In this document: positions 25,268 through 32,511 of the stretch, in pieces
Position numbering within the stretch: position 1 is the stretch's first letter
Layout: each line of letters opens with the position of its first letter
NCBI RefSeq assembly: GCF_900110505.1
Contig: NZ_FODZ01000001.1
Coordinates: forward strand, 124,001-188,000
Reading direction: 5' to 3'
Origin: Luteibacter sp. UNC138MFCol5.1
GTDB lineage: Bacteria > Pseudomonadota > Gammaproteobacteria > Xanthomonadales > Rhodanobacteraceae
DNA length: 64,000 nt
Program-made: the position numbers and the translations under genes
The notes under the pieces: model-generated
What the model saw: the letters and a program-made list of their open reading frames with translations, nothing else
What the model was told of the DNA's origin: nothing
Databases searched by the model: none

Positions 25268-25376
25268 GGTCGGGGTCTCCTTGGATGGCGCGGAACCATT
25301 TAGTCCCGCGCCCCGCGCATGCCGCGTGAAGCCGCGACGCGCCGCTCAATGGGCGTTCAGTCTCGCGGCCAGCCGG

Positions 25377-26018
25377 TCAGGCCTTGACCTTCGGGTTCAG
25401 CGAGTACGTGCCGGTGATCACCGCCTCGTCGACCACGTGCCCCTTGATCACGTCGCGGAACTCCTCGAGCGAGAAGCCGTTCTCGAGCTCGACGCTCGGG
25501 ACGTCGAGCGCATAGACGTGGAAGTGGTAGTGGTGCGGGATGGTGTCGTTCCAGGGCGGGCACGGGCCGTCGTACCCGTGGTAATGGCCTTCCATGTCCG
25601 GATCGCCCTTGAACCAGGCCGTGTAGCTGTTGATGCCCTGCACCGAGCCGGGCGGGCCGACCAGGTCGTCCTTGATCTTCCCGTTACCCTTGCCGCGCGG
25701 CACGATGCCTTCGCCGCAGGCGCCCTCGCCCAGCTCCCGGCACTCGAGCGGAATGTTGGCCATCAGCCAGTGGACGAACTCCACGCGCGGCAGGTCGCGG
25801 CGCACTTCCCGGCCCTCCACGTTCACGTCGTCCGGCTTCGAGGGAACGTCGGTATCGATCACGGCGATGGCGAACGATTTCGCGGTGGCGGGGACTTCGG
25901 TCCACGCCAGGTGCGGCGTGACGTTGCCGGCCGGTTTCACCGGCTCGCCGAGCTCCATGAAGGCGTGCTTCGCGGGGATGGGCTTGCCGTGCTCGATGCT
26001 GTCGCTCTTGAGTCGCAT
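25377..26018 (-). CDS. YbhB/YbcL-type phosphatidylethanolamine-binding (Raf kinase inhibitor-like) protein
   Basis: 213 aa, cytoplasmic (no signal). The PEBP core is visible: SIEHGKPIPAKHAF, NVTPHLAWTEVPATAKSFAIAVIDTDVPS, the ligand-site EFVHWLMANIP, and the YDGPCPPWNDTIPHHYHFHVYALD block. It is longer than typical YbhB (~160 aa) because of inserts around 70 and 100-135. Molecular role in bacteria is not settled. A 13-bp perfect palindrome, ACATGGACCATGT, lies 34-46 bp upstream (26052-26064) and may be an operator. Confidence 0.92.
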   Translation of the reverse strand: MRLKSDSIEHGKPIPAKHAFMELGEPVKPAGNVTPHLAWTEVPATAKSFAIAVIDTDVPSKPDDVNVEGREVRRDLPRVEFVHWLMANIPLECRELGEGACGEGIVPRGKGNGKIKDDLVGPPGSVQGINSYTAWFKGDPDMEGHYHGYDGPCPPWNDTIPHHYHFHVYALDVPSVELENGFSLEEFRDVIKGHVVDEAVITGTYSLNPKVKA

Positions 26019-26051
26019 GGGAATCTCCTTGCTGGTTCAGACCCTACTGCA

Positions 26052-26064
26052 ACATGGACCATGT
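26052..26064. promoter_or_regulatory. Perfect 13-bp palindrome upstream of the PEBP gene
   Basis: ACATGG-A-CCATGT, centred about 40 bp before the PEBP start codon and just past the end of the YheT-like gene on its other side. Position suits an operator; the cognate regulator is unknown. Confidence 0.4.
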
Positions 26065-26097
26065 GTAGCCGTTGCAGTGTTACCGCACGGCCGCTCG

Positions 26098-27099
26098 TCA
26101 GCGCGCGATGGCGTCGAACCGCGCCGCGATGTAGTCGTCGGTGAAGCTGGTCATGCCGTAGTCGCGGATGAAGCCGCAATGCCCGCCATACGGCGCGATG
26201 TCGAGCTCGACGTGCGGCGGCAGGCGAAGCTGGTCGAACGCGGCCACCGGGATGACGGGATCGTCGCGCGAGGTGAGGATCGTGGCGGGCAGGTGCAGGT
26301 CCATCAGGCGGTCTCCCGCCACGGAATAGCCTTCGAGGTACGCCTCAAGCGACCCGAAGTCGGTATGCCGCAGCACGAGCGAACGCGTGAGGTCGCGCAT
26401 GTTCTGGCGCAGCTCGTCGAGTTCGAAATACGTCTGCTGCGGGAACGCCTGCTGCTTCATGCGCAGGGAGCGCCGCCACTTCTGCATGAAGTACGCCTGG
26501 TAGAACCACGGCGCCTCGCTTTCCAGCGAGAACAGGCCTTCGCTGGGATCGATGATCGGGCAGACGGCGAGCACGTAGTCGATCGGGACGCCCTTGGCCG
26601 GCGCCATCATCCCCGCGCGCAGCGCGAAGTTGCCGCCGAGCGAGAAACCCGCGACGCCGATGACGCGCGCCGGGAACATGCTGGCGATCTCGCCCAGCGC
26701 CACCACCACCTCGTCGATACGGCACGAGTGGAACAGCGCTTCGTTGAGGCCGTGGCTGTCGCCATGGTCGCGGAAGTTGAGCCGGAAGATGTCCCAGCCC
26801 TCTTCGAGCAGACGGCTGCCCGTTTGCAACACGTAGGTGGAATCGACGCTGCCTTCCCATCCGTGGAAGAGGATCGCGAGGCCGCGCGACTCGCGGCCCG
26901 TTCGCTGCGCCGTGTAGCGTCCGCTCAACCGGTCGCCGTGGCCGACGTCCACCAGCACTTCCTGCGCGTCTTCCTGCACGCGATGCGCGCGCCGGGGCAG
27001 CAGCTTGCGGCGGATACCGCTGGAGGAAAGCATGGTCTGGATGTGGCCGCTGCGCAGCGGCCACGGCGGGTTGAAGTCGGAACCCTTCGGCAGGCTCAT
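26098..27099 (-). CDS. YheT-like alpha/beta hydrolase
   Basis: 333 aa from the ATG at 27099, which overlaps the stop of the upstream plsC-like gene (ATGA). The start MSLPKGSDFNPPWPLRSGHIQTML is the family's usual N-terminus. Motifs: HGWEGS oxyanion region (about 74), nucleophile GFSLGGN (Ser about 147), and the catalytic His in YGGHCGF (about 310). Family members (YheT, ABHD1/3-like) are predicted carboxylesterases or phospholipases. Coupling with an acyltransferase suggests a role in lipid turnover, which is inference. Confidence 0.92.
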   Translation of the reverse strand: MSLPKGSDFNPPWPLRSGHIQTMLSSSGIRRKLLPRRAHRVQEDAQEVLVDVGHGDRLSGRYTAQRTGRESRGLAILFHGWEGSVDSTYVLQTGSRLLEEGWDIFRLNFRDHGDSHGLNEALFHSCRIDEVVVALGEIASMFPARVIGVAGFSLGGNFALRAGMMAPAKGVPIDYVLAVCPIIDPSEGLFSLESEAPWFYQAYFMQKWRRSLRMKQQAFPQQTYFELDELRQNMRDLTRSLVLRHTDFGSLEAYLEGYSVAGDRLMDLHLPATILTSRDDPVIPVAAFDQLRLPPHVELDIAPYGGHCGFIRDYGMTSFTDDYIAARFDAIAR

Positions 27100-27905
27100 G
27101 CCGGCGTGTCGGTATCCAGGGCCTGCGCGATGCGCTCGCGCGAGGCCTCCGCCATGCGGCGGCGACCGTCCGGCGATACCGGCACCGGCTCGAGGAAGTG
27201 CACTTCCACGTCCAGCGGCGGCTCGCCGAGGAGGCGAACGAAGTTCGCCATGAAACTCTCGCCATCGCGGAACCCGGCGTCGATCACGCGCCGCCCCTGC
27301 CGGGCGAAGCGCAGCGCGACGGGCTGGACGGGCACCTCGGCGTCGAGCGCCGCCTGGAAGATGCGGGCATGGAAGACGCGCAGCACGCCGTTGTGACCGG
27401 TGCCGCCTTCGGGGAACACGGCTACCGAACGGCCTTCGCGCAGGCGTTCGACCATGGCGGCCATCACGGAGGCGAGCGAATGGTTGTTGCCGCGACGATG
27501 GAAGATCGTGCCGCCACGCGCCGCCATCCAGCCGACCAGCGGCCAGCGGGCGATCTCGGCTTTGGCGACGAAGCACGCCGCGCGCTGCGAATGAAGCAGC
27601 TCGATGTCCAGCCACGAGGTGTGGTTGGCGACGAAGAGGACCGGGTCGGGAAGCGGTTTGCCGAAACGCAGGCTGCGGAAGCCGAACACCCGCAGCAGCA
27701 TCGTGGACCACATGCGGATCGTGCGATGGGCCAGGGGCTCCCGACCGTTCTTCATGACGCCGCCGGCCCAGCTGAGGATGAACGCGCAGACCAGGATGCC
27801 GAAGACGATATGAAGAAGCAGCAAGGGTACCCGCCACACATAGCGCAAGGGGCGCAGGCGGTCGCGAGGCGTCGGGTTGGCGGTAGCGGCTTCCATCGAG
27901 CGCAC
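27096..27905 (-). CDS. 1-acyl-sn-glycerol-3-phosphate acyltransferase family protein (PlsC-like)
   Basis: 269 aa; an ATG nine nt downstream (27896) is an alternative start. One transmembrane helix near 25-48 anchors it to the inner membrane. Catalytic NHTSWLD (HX4D, about 93-99) and the phosphate-binding FPEGGTG (about 164-170) are intact. It transfers an acyl group to lysophospholipid to make phosphatidate or acylates a related lipid. It overlaps the YheT-like hydrolase by 4 nt and is first in the pair. Confidence 0.92.
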   Translation of the reverse strand: MRSMEAATANPTPRDRLRPLRYVWRVPLLLLHIVFGILVCAFILSWAGGVMKNGREPLAHRTIRMWSTMLLRVFGFRSLRFGKPLPDPVLFVANHTSWLDIELLHSQRAACFVAKAEIARWPLVGWMAARGGTIFHRRGNNHSLASVMAAMVERLREGRSVAVFPEGGTGHNGVLRVFHARIFQAALDAEVPVQPVALRFARQGRRVIDAGFRDGESFMANFVRLLGEPPLDVEVHFLEPVPVSPDGRRRMAEASRERIAQALDTDTPA

Positions 27906-27979
27906 AAGATTAGCGACGGGCGCGCCCTGCCGCTAGGGGAATGTTTCTTTATCGTTAGAAGACACAGGCTTGCAAGAAA

Positions 27980-28459
27980 TCACGATCGGGCCCCGCCCAG
28001 CGGCAAGGCCGTGGACGCCTTGACCGTCCTCAGGACGAAGCTCGTGTTGACGTCCGCGACCCCCGCCGCGTTGAGCAGGCGATCGAGCAGGAAGCGTGAG
28101 AATCCGTCGAGATCGGCGACGTAGACCTGAAGCAGGTAGTCCATGTCGCCGGTGAGGGCGTAGCAGGAGACGACCTCGTCCCATTCCGCCACGCGCTCGG
28201 TGAAGGAGTCGATGGCCTCGGACTCGTGCCGGGAAAGCTGCACCCGGACGAACGCCTGCAGCCCAAGGCCGAGGGCGCGCGGTTCCAGCCGGGCGCCGTA
28301 CCCGGCGATCACGCCGTCGGACTCCAGCCGCTGCACCCGGCGAAGGCAGGCCGAGGGCGACAGGTTTACCTCCGCCGCCAGTTCGGCATTGGTGATGCGG
28401 CCCTGCGCCTGGAGGGTGGCGAGGATGCGCAGGTCGGTGCGATCGAGCGTGGCTTGCAT
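27980..28459 (-). CDS. Lrp/AsnC-family regulator, divergent from phhA
   Basis: 159 aa from the ATG at 28459. The first 60 residues are the AsnC helix-turn-helix (DLRILATLQAQGRITNAELAAEVNLSPSACLRRVQRLESDGVI) and the rest a RAM effector domain (FTERVAEWDEVVSCYALTGDMDYLLQVYVADLDGFSRFL). Typical octameric feast/famine regulator that senses an amino acid. It is transcribed away from phhA, and a 25-bp dyad lies between them, so it probably controls phhA in response to an aromatic amino acid. In pseudomonads this job belongs to the unrelated PhhR. Confidence 0.93.
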   Translation of the reverse strand: MQATLDRTDLRILATLQAQGRITNAELAAEVNLSPSACLRRVQRLESDGVIAGYGARLEPRALGLGLQAFVRVQLSRHESEAIDSFTERVAEWDEVVSCYALTGDMDYLLQVYVADLDGFSRFLLDRLLNAAGVADVNTSFVLRTVKASTALPLGGARS

Positions 28460-28488
28460 GATTGTTGCGCCTCGGTGGCGTGGTCGGG

Positions 28489-28541
28489 TTGAAAGTTGTT
28501 TAGATCGGCGTCTATCGCGCAAGATAGCAAGCCTCTTGCGC
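28489..28541 (+). promoter_or_regulatory. phhA promoter candidate and Lrp-type operator
   Basis: TTGAAA (28489-28494) and TCTATC (28511-28516) at 16-bp spacing give a plausible sigma70 promoter toward phhA. Immediately after it, GCGCAAGA (28517-28524) and TCTTGCGC (28534-28541) form a perfect 8-bp inverted repeat across the expected start point, a good position for repression or control by the divergent Lrp protein. Confidence 0.5.
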
Positions 28542-28595
28542 CCTCGCATCGCTATCCTGTTGCTTCACCGATCCCACAGTCGCCAGGAGCCCGTC

Positions 28596-29483
28596 ATGGA
28601 CACCCCACGCCGCGTCGAACACCAGCAGACCGACCGCGGATACGTGCCCGTCTATGCGACCGGCACCGTGGAGCAGCCCTGGGCCAGCTATTCGAAGACC
28701 GATCACGAGGTCTGGGACACCCTCTACCGCCGCCAGCGCGAGCTGCTGCCCCGCTACGCCTGCCGGGAATTCCTCGAAGGCGTCGAGCGCTTCGGGCTCG
28801 GCGATGGCGGCATCCCGCGCTTCGACGACCTGAACCGGGTGCTCGGCGAGGCCACGGGCTGGCAGCTCGTCGCCGTGGAAGGCCTGCTGCCCGACGAGGT
28901 CTTCTTCGACCACCTGGCCAACCGTCGTTTCCCGGTGAGCTGGTGGATCCGCAAGCCCGACCAGCTCGATTACCTTTCCGAGCCCGACCTCTTCCACGAT
29001 CTGTTCGGCCACGTCCCGCTGCTGCTCAATCCCGTGTTCGCGGATTACATGCAGGCGTACGGAAAGGGCGGCATGAAGGCACACGCCATCGGGCCCGAGG
29101 CCCTGATGAACCTGACGCGCCTGTACTGGTACACGGTGGAGTTCGGCCTGATCCGCACGAGCGAAGGCCTGCGCATCTACGGCGCCGGCATCGTCAGCTC
29201 GAAGGGCGAGTCCATCTATTCCATCGACTCGCCGGCGCCGAACCGGATCGGCTTCGACCTCGAGCGGGTGATGAATACCCGTTACCGGATCGACACTTAC
29301 CAGCAGACCTACTTCGTCATCGACGACTTCGCGCAGCTGTTCGAAGCGACCGGCCCCGACTTCACGCCGATCTACGCGAGGCTCGCCAACGGCACGCCGG
29401 TCGCGGCCGGCGAGGTGCTCGAGAGCGACATGGTCTACCAGCGCGGCTCGAAAGAAGGCTTCGCTTCCGGTTCGGACAACTGA
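28596..29483 (+). CDS. phhA: Phenylalanine-4-hydroxylase
   Basis: 295 aa from the ATG at 28596 with AGGAG 8 nt upstream. Monomeric bacterial aromatic amino acid hydroxylase that converts phenylalanine to tyrosine using tetrahydrobiopterin, iron and oxygen. The iron ligands are visible: both His residues in FHDLFGHVPLL and the Glu in LYWYTVEFGLI. QTYFVIDDFAQLF near the C-terminus is also typical. No phhB (pterin dehydratase) lies alongside. Divergent from an Lrp-type regulator. Confidence 0.97.
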   Translation: MDTPRRVEHQQTDRGYVPVYATGTVEQPWASYSKTDHEVWDTLYRRQRELLPRYACREFLEGVERFGLGDGGIPRFDDLNRVLGEATGWQLVAVEGLLPDEVFFDHLANRRFPVSWWIRKPDQLDYLSEPDLFHDLFGHVPLLLNPVFADYMQAYGKGGMKAHAIGPEALMNLTRLYWYTVEFGLIRTSEGLRIYGAGIVSSKGESIYSIDSPAPNRIGFDLERVMNTRYRIDTYQQTYFVIDDFAQLFEATGPDFTPIYARLANGTPVAAGEVLESDMVYQRGSKEGFASGSDN

Positions 29484-29554
29484 AACTCAACGGCGGCCTA
29501 ACGAACGGATCCCTACGATGGACCCACTCCAGCAATAAACAGGGTGGATCCATC

Positions 29555-29803
29555 GTGGTTGTCTTCGATATTCCTTTCGAGTCCGTCGGTCCGGGGCTTT
29601 GGGCCCTGCAGAAGAACGAGTTCGAGATCGGCGAGTTCTGCTCGCGCGACGATGCGCTCGAATGCGCGCTGGCCGAGGCCCGCCGCATCGAGGCCGCCAA
29701 CGCGGCGTCGGACATCGTGCTGAACATCGAAGGCAACGACGGCGTGTGGCGAGCGTTCGACACGTCGATCCGGCCCTACGCGCCGCGTACGCATCACGTC
29801 TGA
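29555..29803 (+). CDS. Small conserved-looking protein, DUF2188-like
   Basis: About 82 aa from a GTG at 29555 with AGGGTGG upstream. The pattern of aromatic strand (GLWALQKNEFEIGEF), a helix of 'SRDDALECALAEARRIEAANAASD' type and a final strand with GNDGVWRAFDT resembles the small DUF2188 fold; that relation is a guess from pattern. It lies 71 bp past phhA, preceded by a near-dyad (29518-29556), and is followed by a good terminator, so it may be cotranscribed with phhA or have its own promoter. Function unknown. Confidence 0.6.
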   Translation: MVVFDIPFESVGPGLWALQKNEFEIGEFCSRDDALECALAEARRIEAANAASDIVLNIEGNDGVWRAFDTSIRPYAPRTHHV

Positions 29804-29825
29804 TCCAAAGCTTTCGCTCACCTGG

Positions 29826-29860
29826 CGGGCGGTCCGGCGACGAGTCGGGCCGCCCGTTTT
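29826..29860 (+). terminator. Intrinsic terminator after phhA and the small gene
   Basis: CGGGCGG (29826-29832) pairs with CCGCCCG (29850-29856) and is followed by TTTT, so rightward transcripts should end here, before the repeat array. Confidence 0.75.
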
Positions 29861-29888
29861 CGTTGGCGAGACCGCGCGCTGCCGCTGC

Positions 29889-30424
29889 GATCGGCTCCCA
29901 CCAGAGCGGGCCTGCTCTCGTTCACCGGGTCAGGCTGCTACCGAAGGGTGGGAGCCGATCGTATCGGCGATGGGTACTCGCGCAACGGCCTGACTGAGCG
30001 GCTACACCCGCACCCTGCCCGCTGCCGCGGGATCGCCGATGCGATCGGCTCCCACCAGAGCGGGCCTGCTCTCGTTCACCGGGTCAGGCTGCTACCGAAG
30101 GGTGGGAGCCGATCGTATCGGCGATGGGTACTCGCGCAACGGCCTGACTGAGCGGCTACACCCGCACCCTGCCCGCTGCCGCGGGATCGCCGATGCGATC
30201 GGCTCCCACCAGAGCGGGCCTGCTCTCGTTCACCGGGTGAGGCTACTACCGAAGGGTGGGAGCCGATCGTATCGGCGATGGGTGCTCGCGCAACGGCCTG
30301 ACGGCAAGGCGACACCGTCAGCCTGCCCGCTGCCGCGGGATCGCCGATCCGATCGGCTCCCACCAGAGCGGGCCTGCTCTCGTTCACCGGGTGGGGCTGC
30401 TACCGAACGGTGGGAGCCGATCGG
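29889..30424. repeat. Tandem array of 154-bp palindromic units, about 3.5 copies
   Basis: The landmark GATCGGCTCCCACC begins at 29889, 30043, 30197 and 30351, exactly 154 bp apart. Each unit holds a left arm ending GGCTCCCACC, an inner small hairpin (AGAGC...GCTCT), a right arm GGTGGGAGCCGATCG, then a spacer ending GCTGCCGCGGGATCGCCGAT. Units 1-2 look nearly identical; later units carry a few substitutions. The fourth copy stops after the right arm. The same arm plus flank occurs once at 5670-5771. No credible gene lies inside; open frames here simply read through the repeat. This fills most of the 813-bp gene-free stretch 29804-30616. Confidence 0.92.
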
Positions 30425-30442
30425 CAGGCATGAATCGCGGGC

Positions 30443-30481
30443 AAAATAAAACCCCGGCAGCCAGGGGAGGAGCTGCCGGGG
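30443..30481 (-). terminator. Strong intrinsic terminator for leftward transcripts
   Basis: Ten perfect GC-rich base pairs (30452-30461 with 30472-30481) followed on the minus strand by UUUUAUUUU. It ends either the candidate small RNA or the SGNH hydrolase transcript. Confidence 0.9.
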
Positions 30482-30580
30482 TCGCGTCGGGTCCAGGCTA
30501 TCAGGGGAAATAGCGGGACCCGGGACAACCGCTCGACCCGAAGATCGTCGGTTGCCAACAGGTCGCCTCTCGGCGATCGA
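30443..30580 (-). ncRNA. Candidate C-rich-loop small RNA, resembling Xanthomonas sX13
   Basis: The minus strand can fold into consecutive hairpins: GAUC-UUCG-GGUC (30546-30535); a two-part stem 30489-30494/30516-30521 and 30497-30501/30510-30514 with loop UUCCCCUG; and a 10-bp terminator stem 30452-30461/30472-30481 with loop UCCUCCCCUG followed by UUUUAUUUU. Two exposed CCCCUG loops on a short, Rho-independent transcript are the hallmark described for sX13, an abundant Hfq-independent small RNA of Xanthomonas that pairs with G-rich mRNA sites. Homology is not proven. The 5' end is approximate; a TATCTA or TAAGTA box near 30582-30591 might be the -10. It could also be a 3' UTR product of the SGNH gene. 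Confidence 0.5.
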
Positions 30581-30616
30581 ATACTTAGATAGGGCCGGAG
30601 CCGTGAAGTTCCCGCA

Positions 30617-31324
30617 TTACGGGGTGGTCGCGTTTGGTTGCCGTTTAACTTCGGCCGCCGTCGCGTGATCCGCCAGCCACGGTCGCACCTGGGCCACCCA
30701 GAGCGCGTAGCCCGCCGGTGTCATGTGCAGGCCGTCCTCGCGGAAGAGTTCGGGCTTCGGCTGCCCCTTGGCGTCGACCATCGCGGGTGCGATGTCGAGG
30801 AACGCCACGTTCTTCTGCGTCATGGCCCACTGACGGATCAGGGTGTTGGCGCGCTGGATGTTCGGCAGCAACGACAGGCGGGCGATGCTGGGCTTGATCG
30901 AGATGAAGGCGATGGGCACGCCGGGCTGTTCCTGCCGCGCCTTGGCCACGAAGGCGGCGAAGTCGTCGCGCACCTGCTCCGGCGTGTCGCCGTTCTGGAT
31001 GTCGTTGTCGCCGGCGTACATCACGATGGCGACCGGGTGGTACGGCGCGAGGATCCGGTCGGCGAAGGCCGTGCTGTCGTCGATGTCGGAGCCGCCGAAG
31101 CCACGGTTGATGACGCGATAGCCGGAGAAGTCGTCCGCCAGCGTCGACCACATGCGGATCGACGAGCTGCCGATGAAGAGCACGGCGTTGGCGGGTGCCG
31201 GATTGGCCTTGTCCGAGGCTTCGAAGGCCTGGATGTCGTTTTCCCACTGGCTGTGGTCGGGACCCTTCGCGTGGCCGGCGAAGGAAAGGACGAGCAGGGT
31301 GAGGAGGATCGTCAGCTTCTTCAT
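30617..31324 (-). CDS. Exported SGNH/GDSL-family hydrolase
   Basis: 235 aa with a signal peptide (MKKLTILLTLLVLSFAGHAKG, cut about residue 19). Catalytic blocks follow the SGNH plan: LFIGSSSIRMW (Ser about 52), NRGFGGSDIDD (Gly block), YAGDNDIQNG (Asn block) and the DGLHMTPAGYALW pair of Asp and His near the end. It is likely a periplasmic esterase acting on acetylated glycans or lipids; the exact substrate is unknown. Its stop codon lies inside a small hairpin (CCCG-TAATG-CGGG), and the candidate small RNA follows. Confidence 0.92.
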   Translation of the reverse strand: MKKLTILLTLLVLSFAGHAKGPDHSQWENDIQAFEASDKANPAPANAVLFIGSSSIRMWSTLADDFSGYRVINRGFGGSDIDDSTAFADRILAPYHPVAIVMYAGDNDIQNGDTPEQVRDDFAAFVAKARQEQPGVPIAFISIKPSIARLSLLPNIQRANTLIRQWAMTQKNVAFLDIAPAMVDAKGQPKPELFREDGLHMTPAGYALWVAQVRPWLADHATAAEVKRQPNATTP

Positions 31325-31342
31325 CCGACCGACCGTACCCCC

Positions 31343-32044
31343 TCAGGACCCGTGGGGTAAACCCTGCCGCTGGACGGGAGTCACCTTCAGTACCGCTTCG
31401 ATCCGCGTGCCGTTCCAGCGGTAGATGAAGTGTTCGGCCTGGATGCACGGCGCGACGAGGTCGGGATAGAACGCCGCCACGCACTCGCCACCGGGATGCC
31501 GCGCGCTGTCGTAGACGATGCCATTGGAGCCCTCGTCGCGCAGGCGGCGGGCGAGCGTCACGCTGGCGGCGTAGGAGTCGGGATCGTGCTCGGCGCCCCA
31601 GCCGCCGCGGATGTCATGGAAGCGGCCGGCGATCGCGGTCTTGTAGCAGCGCACCTGCACGTCCATCGGCGGCTCGTGGGTGGCGGCGAGGAACGCCTCG
31701 CGGTGGAAGACGGTCTCCTCGATCGCCGTGGGGATGCTGTGCGCGGCGTAGAACACGCCCCAGTGCCCGTCGCTGAAACGGCTGCCGTCGGGCGGGATGT
31801 GCGTGAAGGCCGCCATGATCGGCGAGGTGCCGGGCCCGGACACGCGCCGGTCCGGCGGGGTCAGGCGCAGCGCGCCCATCTCCTCGCGCAGGCGCGGGTT
31901 GGTCAGCGATTCGACCGCCATGACGGCGTCGATGTCCTTCGGATCGGCGATCCGGTCGAACAGGCCGACCGGCGGAAACCGGCTCGGCACGATCCGATAG
32001 GCCTGGCTCCAGCGGATGCGGCGGAGCGGCGGTGTCGCGCTCAT
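31343..32044 (-). CDS. RES-domain toxin (NAD+-degrading) of a type II toxin-antitoxin pair
   Basis: 233 aa from the ATG at 32044, which overlaps the antitoxin stop (ATGA). The RES family is named for conserved Arg, Glu and Ser; the likely residues are Arg in AYRIVPSRFPP, Glu in AIEETVFHREAF, and Ser in GSNGIVYDSARHPGGECVAAF. RES toxins (for example MbcT) phosphorylyse or hydrolyse NAD+. It has about 30 more residues than the compact members. The upstream gene encodes the matching Xre/MbcA/ParS-type antitoxin. Toxin and antitoxin are coupled, with the antitoxin first. Confidence 0.9.
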   Translation of the reverse strand: MSATPPLRRIRWSQAYRIVPSRFPPVGLFDRIADPKDIDAVMAVESLTNPRLREEMGALRLTPPDRRVSGPGTSPIMAAFTHIPPDGSRFSDGHWGVFYAAHSIPTAIEETVFHREAFLAATHEPPMDVQVRCYKTAIAGRFHDIRGGWGAEHDPDSYAASVTLARRLRDEGSNGIVYDSARHPGGECVAAFYPDLVAPCIQAEHFIYRWNGTRIEAVLKVTPVQRQGLPHGS

Positions 32045-32442
32045 CCGTTCCAGCCGCGCTGGGCGTCCAGGTACTGGCGGACGACGTAGAGGTCGGCGAC
32101 GTTGCCCGAAAGCATGCGGTCCAGCGCGGACCGGCCGGCGAAGAGCGGGGCGTCGTTCGGCCGGCGTACCCAGGCGTCGGCCTGCGCCGGATCGGGGAAC
32201 AGGATCTGGAGGTCCTTCCAGATACCCAGCAGGTAGCTGATGCGCTCGATCACGTCGCGCGAGGGCGTGCCGTCCTGCTGTTTCTTCCACTTGAAGTACG
32301 TGGATTCCGGCGGCTCGCCGAGCAGCGTCCGCTGCTCGGCCGTGCGCAGTTTCCAGCGCTCGGCCAGCGCGAAGAACGCGCGGAGGGCCGGACCGCCGAG
32401 GTCGGCGGAGGATGTCGGTTCGGCATGGATGGCGGGTTGCAT
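32041..32442 (-). CDS. Xre/MbcA/ParS-family antitoxin of the RES toxin
   Basis: 133 aa from the ATG at 32442 with AGGTGA 8 nt upstream. An ATG at 32472 overlaps the -10 box of the promoter and is therefore unlikely. An N-terminal Xre-like helix set (LAERWKLRTAEQRTLLGEPPESTYFKWKKQQ) is followed by the toxin-binding DUF2384 region: ISYLLGIWKDLQILFPDPAQADAWVRRPNDAPLFAGRSALDRMLSG, cut here only to show its boundaries as GIWKDLQILFP and WVRRPNDAPLF. It should neutralise the RES protein and repress its own promoter. The stop overlaps the toxin start by 4 nt. Confidence 0.9.
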   Translation of the reverse strand: MQPAIHAEPTSSADLGGPALRAFFALAERWKLRTAEQRTLLGEPPESTYFKWKKQQDGTPSRDVIERISYLLGIWKDLQILFPDPAQADAWVRRPNDAPLFAGRSALDRMLSGNVADLYVVRQYLDAQRGWNG

Positions 32443-32455
32443 CGCGGCTTCACCT

Positions 32456-32482
32456 ATGGAGTTGTGACGCATTGTACTCCAT
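32456..32482 (-). promoter_or_regulatory. Autoregulated promoter of the RES/Xre module
   Basis: On the minus strand TACAAT (32476-32471) is an almost perfect -10 element, 29 bp before the antitoxin ATG. It is embraced by the inverted repeat ATGGAGT (32456-32462) / ACTCCAT (32476-32482). A repressor dimer on these arms would block RNA polymerase, as expected for antitoxin autoregulation. The -35 is poor. Confidence 0.65.
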
Positions 32483-32511
32483 CGGTGTAGTTTTTGGTGT
32501 AGGCGCCCGCC

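Noticed and set aside
29889-30449. Open frames of 60-140 codons inside the tandem array
   Set aside because: They repeat the same peptide because they read the 154-bp unit; no ribosome sites or domain features. Also considered a CRISPR array: rejected because units are 154 bp with no unique spacers.
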